From: Candidatus Uhrbacteria bacterium
Lineage (GTDB): Bacteria; Patescibacteriota; Patescibacteriia; UBA9934
Length of the DNA: 9,291 nt
NCBI GenBank assembly: GCA_030688135.1
Contig: JAUYIW010000015.1
Location: 1 to 9,291, forward strand
Direction of reading: 5' to 3'
Positions 1-7,736 of the stretch are shown here, one piece after another. The notes under the pieces were generated by a model that worked only from the letters and a program-made list of their open reading frames with translations, was not told the origin of the DNA and did no database searches. Each line of letters begins with the position of its first letter. Position 1 is the stretch's first letter. The translations under genes were made by a program, and so were the position numbers.

Positions 1-32
1 GTATAACCCCCTCGCAACCTGAATAACTTCCC

Positions 33-692
33 TCACACAGCCTCGTTCAAAGTGCCATACACCGCAAACGGTTGTTTTAAAATAAAGGCCCAATACTGAT
101 CGCCTGTGGACCAATGCCACCACTCAGTTGAATAGTTTACAAACTGTCCGGCATTCATAGCGTCGATTAGCAACTTTCGATTTTCGCTCTGCTCTTCTGT
201 AATTTTGTCAGAATATGTATACGTTCGATATTCTGTCTTTTCTGCATCAACGTTAATGTCAGTGCCCATGTCGAGCGCTGAGCCACTTGAATCTACTACG
301 GTAAGATCTACCGCACTGCCAACAGAGTGTGGCATAACAGAGCCTGCGGGTGAATATAGCTTCGAAGTTTCATCGTTTAGCATTGCTTCATCCCAATCGG
401 AATGACGCTTTTGTAAATCATTTCGATGCGCTTGCCAAAGCTTTGCCTGATCTTCTGGCGACCGATACCCCTCTACCACGAACAAATTATAGCCGTCAGG
501 CAAAAACATTTGAGCATTGATAAGCTTATCTGCAACGCCTTCGCGCAACGTAACCCCTTTGTTTGTCTGCAAAGCAGAATTCCGTTCTTTTGCATATTCC
601 AAAAGGTCAACCATCTTCTCACCATTTTCCTTAACCTCAACCGCCTGAATCAACGTATTATTTATAAAAACAAACTGATCTGGAACTACCAT
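33..692 (-). CDS. VanX-like D-alanyl-D-alanine dipeptidase (peptidase family M15D)
   Basis: The 219-residue product carries the complete zinc site of the M15D/VanX family. H122 and D129 lie in a PHSVGSAVD block (family form SxHxxGxAxD), and E190 (catalytic) and H193 (third ligand) in EWWH. R77 in EGYRS matches the substrate-binding arginine of VanX. The length is close to VanX (202 residues). Known members hydrolyse D-Ala-D-Ala in the cytoplasm, either to remove the vancomycin target or to recycle peptidoglycan. No signal peptide is visible, which agrees with a cytosolic location. No vanH, vanA or two-component genes are nearby, so recycling or scavenging is likelier than resistance; that is inference. 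The ATG at 692 is kept because the ENGEKMVDL stretch (residues 22-30) looks like the usual M15D N-terminal strand. There is no clear Shine-Dalgarno. The gene is divergent from the propeller-protein gene. Confidence 0.9.
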   Translation of the reverse strand: MVVPDQFVFINNTLIQAVEVKENGEKMVDLLEYAKERNSALQTNKGVTLREGVADKLINAQMFLPDGYNLFVVEGYRSPEDQAKLWQAHRNDLQKRHSDWDEAMLNDETSKLYSPAGSVMPHSVGSAVDLTVVDSSGSALDMGTDINVDAEKTEYRTYTYSDKITEEQSENRKLLIDAMNAGQFVNYSTEWWHWSTGDQYWAFILKQPFAVYGTLNEAV

Positions 693-753
693 ATTGTAAT
701 CTGGTAAAATAATTTAGTATTTGAGAAGATCATGTTATTCAATTCTTAGTGAT

Positions 754-782
754 ATTGTAGCAGTGACAGGCTCTAGAGTAAA
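754..782 (-). promoter_or_regulatory. Predicted extended -10 promoter of the M15D dipeptidase gene
   Basis: On the minus strand TTTACT (777-782) is followed after 17 bp by TACAAT (754-759). The triplet TGC directly precedes the -10, giving a TGn extended -10. The predicted start of transcription is near 747, which leaves a leader of about 55 nt before the ATG at 692. This is a match by eye to sigma-70 consensus only. Confidence 0.5.
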
Positions 783-800
783 ATAAATATATGTATAATT

Positions 801-829
801 TTGACAAATCCACTGTTTTAGCTTAAAAT
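801..829 (+). promoter_or_regulatory. Consensus sigma-70 promoter of the propeller-protein gene
   Basis: A perfect -35 TTGACA (801-806), a 17-bp spacer and a -10 TAAAAT (824-829) predict transcription starting at about 836. That falls exactly on the upstream TTG codon that opens the longest reading frame, so this TTG is very unlikely to be the start. It supports the ATG at 875 with a ~39-nt leader. A second TATAAT lies at 794-799, but it has no -35 at a usable distance. Confidence 0.7.
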
Positions 830-874
830 GTACTTTTGAAACACTTCAAGCTAGGTCGGGGTAATTATAAGAAT

Positions 875-3580
875 ATGAAATCAATATTTACAACTTGCTC
901 CATTTCTAGCCTTGTATTGCTAGGCATTTTTTCAATTTCATTACGTTATGTAGACGCTGCGGCAGGTGCTAACAGTCTTGTTAAATGCCCAAATGAACCG
1001 GCGGTTTATTATTTGGCAAACGATGGTAATCGTTACGTATTTCCAAATGAACATATTTATTACTCATGGTATGCAAATTTTGATAATGTAAAAACTATAT
1101 CGTGTCCCAATCTTGCGAATCTTGCGATTGGTGGAGTAGTGCACTATCAAGCTGGTACAAAACTTGTGAAGACTCCATCTGTTAGAACAGTGTACGCAGT
1201 CGAACCTAACGGAAATCTCAGTGCACTGCGTGATGAACGCCAAGCACAGAGGCTCTTTGGTGAAGATTGGGCGTCACGAGTTGATGATTTATCTGTAGCC
1301 TTTTTCACACAATATAACGTTTTAGAAGAGCTGTCGGAGAATCAAATTCCGGAAGGTACTGTTCTTAAAAATGAAGATGGCACTTTTTTTAGAGTATTAG
1401 ATGGCCAACTCGTTAACCTTAAAACATATGAGAACGAGGTTCTAAGCTCGGTACTACGATCTTTCGCATTATCGTTTGAGCAAGTTGACAATACACTCAC
1501 AGCATATACTCCAACGCTGTCTGAAATTGAATCAATCGTATTAATCAGTGACATAAAAACTCTTAATGACGTGATCGATGTTCCTGAAGCTCAAATAATA
1601 GATGTACCGGAAATACCGGAATTTACAGAACACCAGAACCCAGAACAATCACTCTATGAGATAAAAGATATAGAAATCAATGTTATCGATTCATCCTATG
1701 ACGTAGCCAACGGCAACACATCAGGATGGTTCACTAATGATCAGGAATCTGACGTCATGCTTTCAGGCTTTGACTTTAATGAAACAGGCGGTTCTCTAAT
1801 GTTTAACCACCAGGGCGGAATTGCGTCAGATGGAAGACGCTTAATGCTTGCTGACAGGAATAATAACCGCGTGCTCATTTGGAATTCACTGCCAACCGAA
1901 AATGCCGAACCCGATTTAGTGCTTGGACAAACAAACTTTAATACAAATGAACCCGGCACTGGTCAAGATCAACTAAATTGGCCTACTTCAATTGCTACCG
2001 ATGGCGTAAGACTCGTAGTCGCCGATACTGAAAATGATCGTGTTCTGGTTTGGAACACAATTCCAGTCACGAACGGAAAACCAGCTGACTTTGAGATATC
2101 TAATAACATTATGTGGCCATGGGCTGTTTGGACAGATGGCAGTAAACTTGTTGTAGCAAGTACTCAAACACAAAGCGTACTAATTTGGAATACCTTCCCA
2201 CTAAACGGCGATCAGGAACCCGATGTCGTGCTACATCTGGATGATTTTGGAACGCCTAGAACAATCGGAAGCGATGGCACAAACTTAATGATCGGCGACC
2301 ATAATGCGGTACCCAACAATAACGATCGTGGCAACTTCTTCTGGAACGAATTCCCTACAAAGGATAATCAGATGTATGACTTCTTTATGGTAGCGCCTTA
2401 CACCGATGCCGATTCCGCAAATCATCCACACTATGGAGAAGTGCTTTGGAATCCGCGATTCACTGATGATGGAAAATTCGTAGCGCTCGGAATGACTTCC
2501 ATTTTTGTTTGGGACAACTTTCCGACAGATGGATATGACAGCCCTGATTATATTATTGGAGGTGACTATGCAACGGAAAAAGAACTGGAGCCGTATAGAT
2601 TTAATGCAGGCGACTCGTCTGGAATCGCAATAGCGAACGGAAAAATATATGTGTCGCTAAATAATGAAAATAAAATTGTTGTTTACAATAACATTCCAAC
2701 AACTACCAATACCATTCCAGACTTTTCGATAGGCAGCACTGACATTTACACGAATACGCTGGCGGAAAATTATTTTATAACAAATCCTGTACCATCAAGC
2801 GATGGCACTAGCCTATTTGTAATATCAGATTTTGACCGTAAGCTCTATGTTTGGAAGCAAATTCCAGATGAAAGTGGCGCAAATCCAGACCTTGTGTTTA
2901 AGCTTCCGGCGCCTGCATGGGATAGCGACATTTACAATGGTAAGTTCATTGCAGCTGGTACTAATACTGTGTATATTTGGGATGAAATGCCAACTAAGCC
3001 AATACAGCCTAGCATTATTCTTCAAAGCCCTATTGGAGGAGTTAATTTTTCACAAATTCAGGGTGTGACCATGGACGACAAATACTTTTACATTGCCGAT
3101 CGTGATAGTAATGCGCTGTATGTATTCGATGGGATCCCTACCAAGGACGACTCACCGATATATGAATTTAATATTGAAAGCCCCGGCCGTCTGCATAGCG
3201 ACGGTGAGTACCTCACTGTTACTTCCGGTGCCCCAGGAGGCAATGTATTAATTTATCTCGTAAATAACGTAACCGCGGAACCCCTCAGCCTGAAAGGAAT
3301 TGTACCAATCAATCAACCGATGTCAGCTAGTGTGATTGATGGGTCGCTATTTGTTGCCGATACTGTAAATAACCGTGTTATGATATGGAACGATGTCCGA
3401 GATGTGTTTAATAAAAAACAGCCTAATGTTATTTTAGGTGCTGAAGAACAGAACACCGTGCCGACTATATTAAGAGATGCATTCTACTGGCCTGGAACAA
3501 TTTTTTACGATGGTAATTACCTATGGATTGGTGAATTCAAATTCTCAGGAAGGCTAATGAGATTTACAAGAGGGGGATAA
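875..3580 (+). CDS. Exported protein with CPR-type N-terminal domain and ~12-repeat beta-propeller
   Basis: The 901-residue product starts with a Sec signal peptide (MKS, a hydrophobic core, then VDAAAG as probable cleavage region, ~residues 25-31). The next ~170 residues hold three related segments: VYYLANDGNRYVFPNE, then VYAVEPNGNLSAL, then FFRVLDGQLVNL. The first matches a domain I recall from many secreted Parcubacteria proteins. From about residue 289 to the end there are roughly twelve ~50-residue units of NHL/YVTN-like propeller type. Each has a strand such as NRVLIWN or DRVLVWN, usually closed by x-x-P; positions DGxxLxVAD precede the strand. Twelve units would fit two six-bladed propellers or one large closed ring. 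A role in surface binding is plausible, but no ligand can be named. The ATG at 875 was chosen over the TTG at 836 because the predicted transcript starts at 836 and the signal peptide begins properly at 875. No C-terminal anchor is seen. Confidence 0.88.
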   Translation: MKSIFTTCSISSLVLLGIFSISLRYVDAAAGANSLVKCPNEPAVYYLANDGNRYVFPNEHIYYSWYANFDNVKTISCPNLANLAIGGVVHYQAGTKLVKTPSVRTVYAVEPNGNLSALRDERQAQRLFGEDWASRVDDLSVAFFTQYNVLEELSENQIPEGTVLKNEDGTFFRVLDGQLVNLKTYENEVLSSVLRSFALSFEQVDNTLTAYTPTLSEIESIVLISDIKTLNDVIDVPEAQIIDVPEIPEFTEHQNPEQSLYEIKDIEINVIDSSYDVANGNTSGWFTNDQESDVMLSGFDFNETGGSLMFNHQGGIASDGRRLMLADRNNNRVLIWNSLPTENAEPDLVLGQTNFNTNEPGTGQDQLNWPTSIATDGVRLVVADTENDRVLVWNTIPVTNGKPADFEISNNIMWPWAVWTDGSKLVVASTQTQSVLIWNTFPLNGDQEPDVVLHLDDFGTPRTIGSDGTNLMIGDHNAVPNNNDRGNFFWNEFPTKDNQMYDFFMVAPYTDADSANHPHYGEVLWNPRFTDDGKFVALGMTSIFVWDNFPTDGYDSPDYIIGGDYATEKELEPYRFNAGDSSGIAIANGKIYVSLNNENKIVVYNNIPTTTNTIPDFSIGSTDIYTNTLAENYFITNPVPSSDGTSLFVISDFDRKLYVWKQIPDESGANPDLVFKLPAPAWDSDIYNGKFIAAGTNTVYIWDEMPTKPIQPSIILQSPIGGVNFSQIQGVTMDDKYFYIADRDSNALYVFDGIPTKDDSPIYEFNIESPGRLHSDGEYLTVTSGAPGGNVLIYLVNNVTAEPLSLKGIVPINQPMSASVIDGSLFVADTVNNRVMIWNDVRDVFNKKQPNVILGAEEQNTVPTILRDAFYWPGTIFYDGNYLWIGEFKFSGRLMRFTRGG

Positions 3581-3582
3581 AC

Positions 3583-3656
3583 AAAAATCGGCTATTGCAA
3601 TGACCTCCAGATTACATCATCATTCCATAGTAATCAATCTATGGATCTAGCCGATT
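3583..3656 (-). terminator. Large hairpin with T-tract, probable terminator of the PEBP operon
   Basis: On the minus strand AATCGGCTA (3656 to 3648) pairs perfectly with TAGCCGATT (3594 to 3586), and the second arm runs into a T-rich stretch (TTTTT at 3587-3583, then G and more T). Inside the long loop a second hairpin, CCATAG/CTATGG, lies at 3625-3644. GATTAC (3610-3615) can pair instead with GTAATC (3630-3635), so two inner folds exclude each other. The element is about 150 nt past the PEBP stop. On the plus strand the same stem follows the propeller gene but lacks a T-tract. The remaining intergenic sequence (3657-3808) shows only a 13-bp palindrome, ATCCAT-T-ATGGAT, at 3669-3681. Confidence 0.45.
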
Positions 3657-3808
3657 ACGATCTCTCATATCCATTATGGATGGCAAGGTGGAATATTACA
3701 TTTCATATCTGTGTTTTCTCCTGTGCAATTGCAATGATCCTTAAATAATTTAGGTGTTAGGTGGTTAATATATTGTATGGGTAGCCTCTTGTCACCGCCC
3801 GCTTGGTA

Positions 3809-4270
3809 TTAGGCCTGAGTGACGCGTTCGTAACGACCCATTAGTTCAGCTGAATCTAAAATGTAACTTTCCATCGCCGTGATAACTTCAGACTTTGACG
3901 CGCCTTCGGGTAAATCAAGCATAGCATTAAGCGCGTAAAGCTTAAAGAAGTATCGGTGCTCACGATCTGGCGGACAAGGACCACTATATGAATTCGCTCC
4001 ACGCGTATTAGCGCCCATTACTCCCATTGGATTTTGACCCTCTGCAACCCTAAGCGTTGTTGGTGGAATATTAAATACTACCCAGTGATCCCACATGCCG
4101 TCCGGTCTGATTGACTTTGGAACATCGGGATCGTCCATAAAAAGAACTAGACTCTGCGCTCCTTCTGGCACACCGCTAATATTAAGTGGTGGGCTTATAT
4201 TGTCGCCATCGCAAGTATATTTCGATGGAATGCGTCCGTTATGTTCAAAAACTGGACTAGATAAAATCAT
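3809..4270 (-). CDS. YbhB/YbcL family PEBP (Raf kinase inhibitor-like) protein
   Basis: The 153-residue product has the two signatures of bacterial phosphatidylethanolamine-binding-like proteins. These are the CR1-type block DDPDVP followed by WDHWVVFNIP in the first half, and the CR2-type block YSGPCPPDREHRYFFKLYAL in the second. The order and total length are normal for YbhB/YbcL. The family binds anionic groups in a small pocket; its bacterial role is poorly defined. There is no signal peptide, so it is presumably cytosolic. The frame is open up to 4324, but the ATG at 4270 is preferred because MILSSPVFEHNG begins the family's first strand. The upstream codons would overlap the preceding gene and contain no conserved sequence. 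That start leaves 14 bp after the upstream stop codon, so it is the last gene of the operon. Confidence 0.9.
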   Translation of the reverse strand: MILSSPVFEHNGRIPSKYTCDGDNISPPLNISGVPEGAQSLVLFMDDPDVPKSIRPDGMWDHWVVFNIPPTTLRVAEGQNPMGVMGANTRGANSYSGPCPPDREHRYFFKLYALNAMLDLPEGASKSEVITAMESYILDSAELMGRYERVTQA

Positions 4271-4284
4271 ACATTTCGATATTG

Positions 4285-4716
4285 TTACTTTAACAACGGC
4301 CAAAATTTCAATAACCTTTTGCAAGTACGTTCGAACCTTTCAACATCTAACTTATTACGAACTGCGATGTCTTGCAACTTATGAACCTTTGCAGGGTTTC
4401 TAACCTCACGTAGCTTGGTATTTTTTTTAGTCAACTTCCCTGCTAGCAAAAAGAATATCCATCGAAGTGTGTATTTTGGGAACATATACAACATGCCCCA
4501 CAGATACTTTCCTGCACCCATTTTCCACTTTATCGACTTATGACCGCTCCAATGCGCACGACTAACAGTATACACAACGTCGGACAGTTCACTCCAACGA
4601 TTAAAAAAACCACGAGCTTCTTTAAGCTCGGACATTTCATCTTTTATGTCTTCCAAATGCCAAGCTTCATCGTGCTTTGGCATTCTTAAAAGGCTGTGCC
4701 AAAAATGAGTAATCAT
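4285..4716 (-). CDS. MazG-like nucleotide pyrophosphohydrolase candidate
   Basis: The 143-residue product has an N-terminal ExxE-12-ExxD arrangement: E27 and E30 in KDEMSEL, then E43 and D46 in WSELSDVVY. This is the magnesium-binding pattern of all-alpha NTP pyrophosphatases (MazG, HisE, dUTPase-2), which hydrolyse NTPs to NMP and pyrophosphate, often for house-cleaning. The rest is unlike classical MazG. It is rich in aromatic and basic residues, with a hydrophobic stretch TLRWIFFLLAG around residues 82-92 that could touch the membrane. A conserved-looking EVRNPAKVHKLQDIA follows. The frame extends to a TTG at 4719, but the ATG at 4716 is the likelier start; a further ATG at 4683 would keep the whole motif. 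It begins 25 bp after the phosphatase-TspO fusion stop and is probably co-transcribed with it. The gene is convincing; the enzymatic assignment is tentative. Confidence 0.6.
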   Translation of the reverse strand: MITHFWHSLLRMPKHDEAWHLEDIKDEMSELKEARGFFNRWSELSDVVYTVSRAHWSGHKSIKWKMGAGKYLWGMLYMFPKYTLRWIFFLLAGKLTKKNTKLREVRNPAKVHKLQDIAVRNKLDVERFERTCKRLLKFWPLLK

Positions 4717-4741
4717 CAAATCAAATTAATCATATTTATAC

Positions 4742-5668
4742 CTATGGTAGAAATCTATTGAGTACCAAAACCTGAAATGCCAAATATGTTGCAAACATAA
4801 CCCAAACCAAATATGGCAAAAGTAAAATAGAAGCTGCCCTTGCGTTCTTCCACATAAGAAGAATAAGCAAAAGCACTGAAACGGCAAGGATTCCAGATTC
4901 AATTACCGATGCGCTAATTAAGTGCATGCGGAAGAATAAAAAGCTCCAGAATACGTTCAATAGAATATTTGCTACGAAAACTATAAATGTAGCAATAAAA
5001 CGATTATCGCGAGGCATCTGACGCCATGCGATAATTGCTGCGAGAGTTGCAAGAATATAAATTGAAGTCCAGACAATGCCAGTTGTTGCGCCAGAAAATG
5101 CAAGCTCAGGAATGTTAAGTTTGTAATACCACGTTAGACCGTTGCTAGTTATTAGACTACCAAGAGATGCTACAAGAAATGTAATTATTGGGATTACAAA
5201 CAAATACGCCCAAGGATTCCTAGCCGGCCTACTGGCAATATTGTTTAGTTCGGTGTCTTTAAGAATCATATGTTTGATATCTGATTTTAGTATGTCGGCA
5301 GTTTCGCGAGTGCTTTCACGAGAAAGCAGATACGGACTTTCGACCGACCAAAATCGGACGTTATTATGTCGAAAAAGAAATGTAGGACAAGTTTTTGGAC
5401 TGGCCATTACAATTACCCTGTCTGCCCAATCAACCCACGCCTTCTCAAGACTTGATCGTTTGTAATCTTTAATATCGATTCCATCTTCCTCCAGACACGC
5501 AACACAATACTCAGCCATTTCAACATCCCCTAGTCTGTCACCATTTTTATCACCAACTCTAGTACCAGCAGAGGAAACATCGTAATTACGCCCGTACGCG
5601 CGAAGATAGGCTTCAGCCATTTGACTGCAACCAATATTTCCTTCACAAACAAATAGTACTCGCATCAT
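4742..5668 (-). CDS. Fusion of degenerate LMW phosphotyrosine phosphatase-like domain and TspO/MBR membrane domain
   Basis: Residues 3-140 follow the low-molecular-weight phosphatase/arsenate reductase fold: VLFVCEGNIGCSQMAEA is the P-loop region and SSAGT follows at 32-36. The family requires CX5R-S. Here C8 is present, but the arginine position is C14. The usual DPY general acid appears as ESPY (S111 in place of Asp). The domain is therefore probably not a working phosphatase, but may still bind anions. Residues ~153-305 form a TspO/MBR domain with five predicted membrane helices. It is recognised by WYYKLNIP, VWTSIYI, ANILLNVFWSFLFF and LLLPYLVWVMFATYLAFQVLVLN. TspO proteins bind porphyrins and related ligands and are linked to stress and light regulation. 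The WxPP motif of TspO is altered (IPELAFSG). Tandem ATGs open the frame; the first gives an 11-nt leader from the promoter at 5686. It is the first gene of a three-gene operon. Confidence 0.88.
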   Translation of the reverse strand: MMRVLFVCEGNIGCSQMAEAYLRAYGRNYDVSSAGTRVGDKNGDRLGDVEMAEYCVACLEEDGIDIKDYKRSSLEKAWVDWADRVIVMASPKTCPTFLFRHNNVRFWSVESPYLLSRESTRETADILKSDIKHMILKDTELNNIASRPARNPWAYLFVIPIITFLVASLGSLITSNGLTWYYKLNIPELAFSGATTGIVWTSIYILATLAAIIAWRQMPRDNRFIATFIVFVANILLNVFWSFLFFRMHLISASVIESGILAVSVLLLILLMWKNARAASILLLPYLVWVMFATYLAFQVLVLNRFLP

Positions 5669-5685
5669 AATTTGAGTTCGATATT

Positions 5686-5694
5686 ATTATACCA
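5686..5694 (-). promoter_or_regulatory. Extended -10 promoter of the TspO-fusion operon
   Basis: The minus strand reads TGGTATAAT, a perfect TATAAT (5686-5691) preceded by TGn. The best -35 at 17 bp is poor (TTAATT, 5709-5714), as is common for extended -10 promoters. The predicted start is near 5679, leaving about 11 nt before the ATG at 5668, too short for a usual ribosome binding site; none is visible. Confidence 0.6.
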
Positions 5695-5770
5695 AATGTT
5701 AGCAAAATAATTAAGTGTTTTAGCCACTAGGCTGTTAATGTTTTTTTATTGCTATGATTATCTCTCTTTA

Positions 5771-5799
5771 ATAAAAACGCCCTTTTAAAAAGAAGGCGC
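5771..5799 (-). terminator. Rho-independent terminator after the HExxH protein gene
   Basis: On the minus strand CGCCTT (5798-5793) pairs with AGGGCG (5783-5778), including one G-T pair, and is followed by TTTTTAT. It lies about 38 nt past the stop codon of the HERQH protein gene and in front of the divergently spaced operon promoter at 5686, so it separates the two minus-strand transcription units. Confidence 0.65.
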
Positions 5800-5836
5800 T
5801 CTACTCCAACGTTCTCGAAAAGTTTTTACGTCAATA

Positions 5837-7708
5837 CTAGGCTACCGACACATTACACGATAATGTTAATTGTATTCCATCCTGCGTATGTACATCGAAC
5901 AATATAAACATTTCACTTTTCTCTGAGTTTACAAACGTTACCTTTGCATCTACTAAATCTGAACCTAATGCCTCGAGAGCCTTGCGAATTTCTTCTCTAA
6001 ACGCTTTCGAAGCAACCGTACGAGCAACATTGCCGGACTCAGCATCTCCGTATACTTCCTCGAGCATGTCAGAAGGTAAAGACTCAATGGTTTTGAGTAT
6101 GCGATTTTTTACCTGAGTAACGTTCTCACGTGCAGATTCTCCAAGATTTTTAATATTTGGTATTGTTCGTTCGGCAGAGATATACGGATCTTTTTCGGGG
6201 ATAAGTTCACGTATGTTAACACTTAGCTGATTCAAATCTTGAACTGCCTTTTCAAACTCAGCTTTTGTTAAATCAGATGTAATGGCAAAATTATAATTGT
6301 CGTATTTATTATTAAGCTTATTAAATTCTGAATATAAAATACGCGCCCTCTCAACTTTTGATTGGACTTCAGGTGAATACGTTCGCCCCTTTACCTGATC
6401 GAACCCAGTATGCACTGCACGCAACTTAGAACGCGTAATCCTGAATGTCTCTAGTCTATCGGTATAATATTGAACCAGCCTTTTAAAATGCTTAGGTAAC
6501 TTATAAAGCGGTATATCTATAAGGTGCGCCACCAAAACACCACGAGCTTCCATAGTTGAAAACAGCTCCTTATTCTCATCTAATAATTCTGTGAACTCTT
6601 TAAGCGCCGCCTTCCCTTCCTCTTCAGTCCTCTCTTTTAGGAAAGCCTTGTTGTTTCGGCCATATGAACCCTTGATCTTTAATTCATCCTGATAACCGTA
6701 CTTAAAAGCTACACGAATACTATTTCCATTTGAGCCTTCCCTAACACGTGCGATTAACTCATCCTTCAATTTATCCATAAAGACATCTTTGACACTAAAA
6801 TTAAAACGAGTATATTCCTTCGCTTCCCTAACTTCAAAGCTTGAAAAGTCTCTTAGGAAAATATTGTTGATTAAATGCTGACGCTCGTGTACCTTAGTTC
6901 TCTCAAAATCATCCTCTGGCCTCTTGCCTAATGAAGCGATAGCTACTGGAATTCGTATCTCAAGACCGGGATAACTATTGGATCTTTCAAAATACAAGGC
7001 ACTATATTCTTTATAGTATTCAGAATCCATTATTTGATTTTTTTCTTTAACTGAAATCCTTCTTGGAATTACCGGCAGGTATTCAAAAACTCCTAATGGC
7101 GTAAAATATTCGCCTGACTTAATAGCATTAATTAATTTATAGCTTTGAAATTCTTTAGCGCGAAATTTTTCTATTTTAATAAAATCATCGCTGTCATAAA
7201 CCTTGATTGCAAAATACCCATCATCAAAATGAAAATCTATACGTCCGCTTGGTTCTTCCTTTAAAAGATATGAGAAAAATCTCTGACCGAATTCCTGCGG
7301 AGACGTAACTTCATCCTTCTCAAATCCAGCCATTTCTTTCATAAGACCATAACTTGCCTTGCTCTCTGCTAAAAATTTTCGATATCTATCTACTATCTCT
7401 TTCATATCTTCAACTGCTTTCTCGTTAATTTTCGACAAGTCAGTCAAAGCTTTAAATTCTTCAAAATTTGGGTCTTTTGAATCAGATAGATAATCCTCAA
7501 GCTTCACCACCGTTACCGCCGTATGATGCCTAGCGTCGAGCAACGCCTCCAGCTTTGACTCCCTATTTTCAACTGAAACAACAGAATCAGCCTCAATCTC
7601 CTGTGCAACATCTGTAGACCCTGGCATTTTTATCCCATCAAAAAAAATACCTGCATCGCGATCTACAGACTCTGGTCTTCTGAATAACTGCGGGTTGTCA
7701 TTGTTCAT
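5837..7708 (-). CDS. Uncharacterised 623-residue protein with HExxH (HERQH) zinc-metallopeptidase motif
   Basis: I do not recognise a named family. H274-E-R-Q-H278 fits the HExxH zinc site of zincins, inside a helix-like TKVHERQHLINNIF. E317 in KDELIA, 39 residues downstream on another likely helix, is a good candidate for the third ligand of a gluzincin. I recall similar HERQH-INN and KDE-A blocks in hypothetical CPR proteins. Residues ~60-130 and ~360-560 are charged and helix-rich, possibly coiled coil; ~155-260 and the last 60 residues look beta-rich. No signal peptide or membrane helix is seen, so the protein is probably cytosolic. The ATG at 7708 lacks a Shine-Dalgarno. It lies 57 bp after the repressor gene, behind a second copy of the repressor's promoter-operator repeat, so it is probably under the same control. 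Acting as a protease on the repressor, in the manner of ImmA/ImmR, is speculative. Confidence 0.8.
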   Translation of the reverse strand: MNNDNPQLFRRPESVDRDAGIFFDGIKMPGSTDVAQEIEADSVVSVENRESKLEALLDARHHTAVTVVKLEDYLSDSKDPNFEEFKALTDLSKINEKAVEDMKEIVDRYRKFLAESKASYGLMKEMAGFEKDEVTSPQEFGQRFFSYLLKEEPSGRIDFHFDDGYFAIKVYDSDDFIKIEKFRAKEFQSYKLINAIKSGEYFTPLGVFEYLPVIPRRISVKEKNQIMDSEYYKEYSALYFERSNSYPGLEIRIPVAIASLGKRPEDDFERTKVHERQHLINNIFLRDFSSFEVREAKEYTRFNFSVKDVFMDKLKDELIARVREGSNGNSIRVAFKYGYQDELKIKGSYGRNNKAFLKERTEEEGKAALKEFTELLDENKELFSTMEARGVLVAHLIDIPLYKLPKHFKRLVQYYTDRLETFRITRSKLRAVHTGFDQVKGRTYSPEVQSKVERARILYSEFNKLNNKYDNYNFAITSDLTKAEFEKAVQDLNQLSVNIRELIPEKDPYISAERTIPNIKNLGESARENVTQVKNRILKTIESLPSDMLEEVYGDAESGNVARTVASKAFREEIRKALEALGSDLVDAKVTFVNSEKSEMFILFDVHTQDGIQLTLSCNVSVA

Positions 7709-7736
7709 TTAGATTGAAAGATTTTAAATCACTCAT
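7698..7736 (-). other. 12-codon leader reading frame overlapping the HExxH gene start
   Basis: The ATG at 7736 lies inside the 32-bp repeat at the position equivalent to the repressor's start codon. It opens MSDLKSFNLNEQ and stops at TGA 7700-7698, in a different frame, 9 nt into the HExxH gene. Its first residues resemble the repressor start (MKDLEKIL), so it may be a duplicated arsR 5' end. Predicted transcription starts at ~7737, making this ATG leaderless. Translation of it is unproven. Confidence 0.3.

Noticed and set aside
1..32. Terminator of the M15D gene
   Set aside because: The 32 bases beyond the stop show no stem followed by a T-tract on the minus strand; it may lie outside the window.
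33..692. Vancomycin resistance cluster
   Set aside because: Only a VanX-like gene is present; no vanH, vanA/B ligase, vanS or vanR nearby.
836..874. TTG codon opening a longer frame for the propeller protein
   Set aside because: It falls on the predicted transcription start and would put 13 hydrophilic residues before the signal peptide; the ATG at 875 fits both.
3586..3656. 71-nt tRNA-like shape with 9-bp outer stem
   Set aside because: No T-loop or D-loop consensus, no anticodon arm, and a 9-bp acceptor would be abnormal on either strand.
3788..3802. Sequence resembling the 3' end of 16S rRNA (CACCGCCCG)
   Set aside because: Only a short chance match, directly beside the PEBP stop codon, with no surrounding rRNA sequence.
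4271..4324. Extended N-terminus of the PEBP protein overlapping the MazG-like gene
   Set aside because: It adds 18 unconserved residues; the family's first strand begins at the ATG at 4270, which also gives normal operon spacing.
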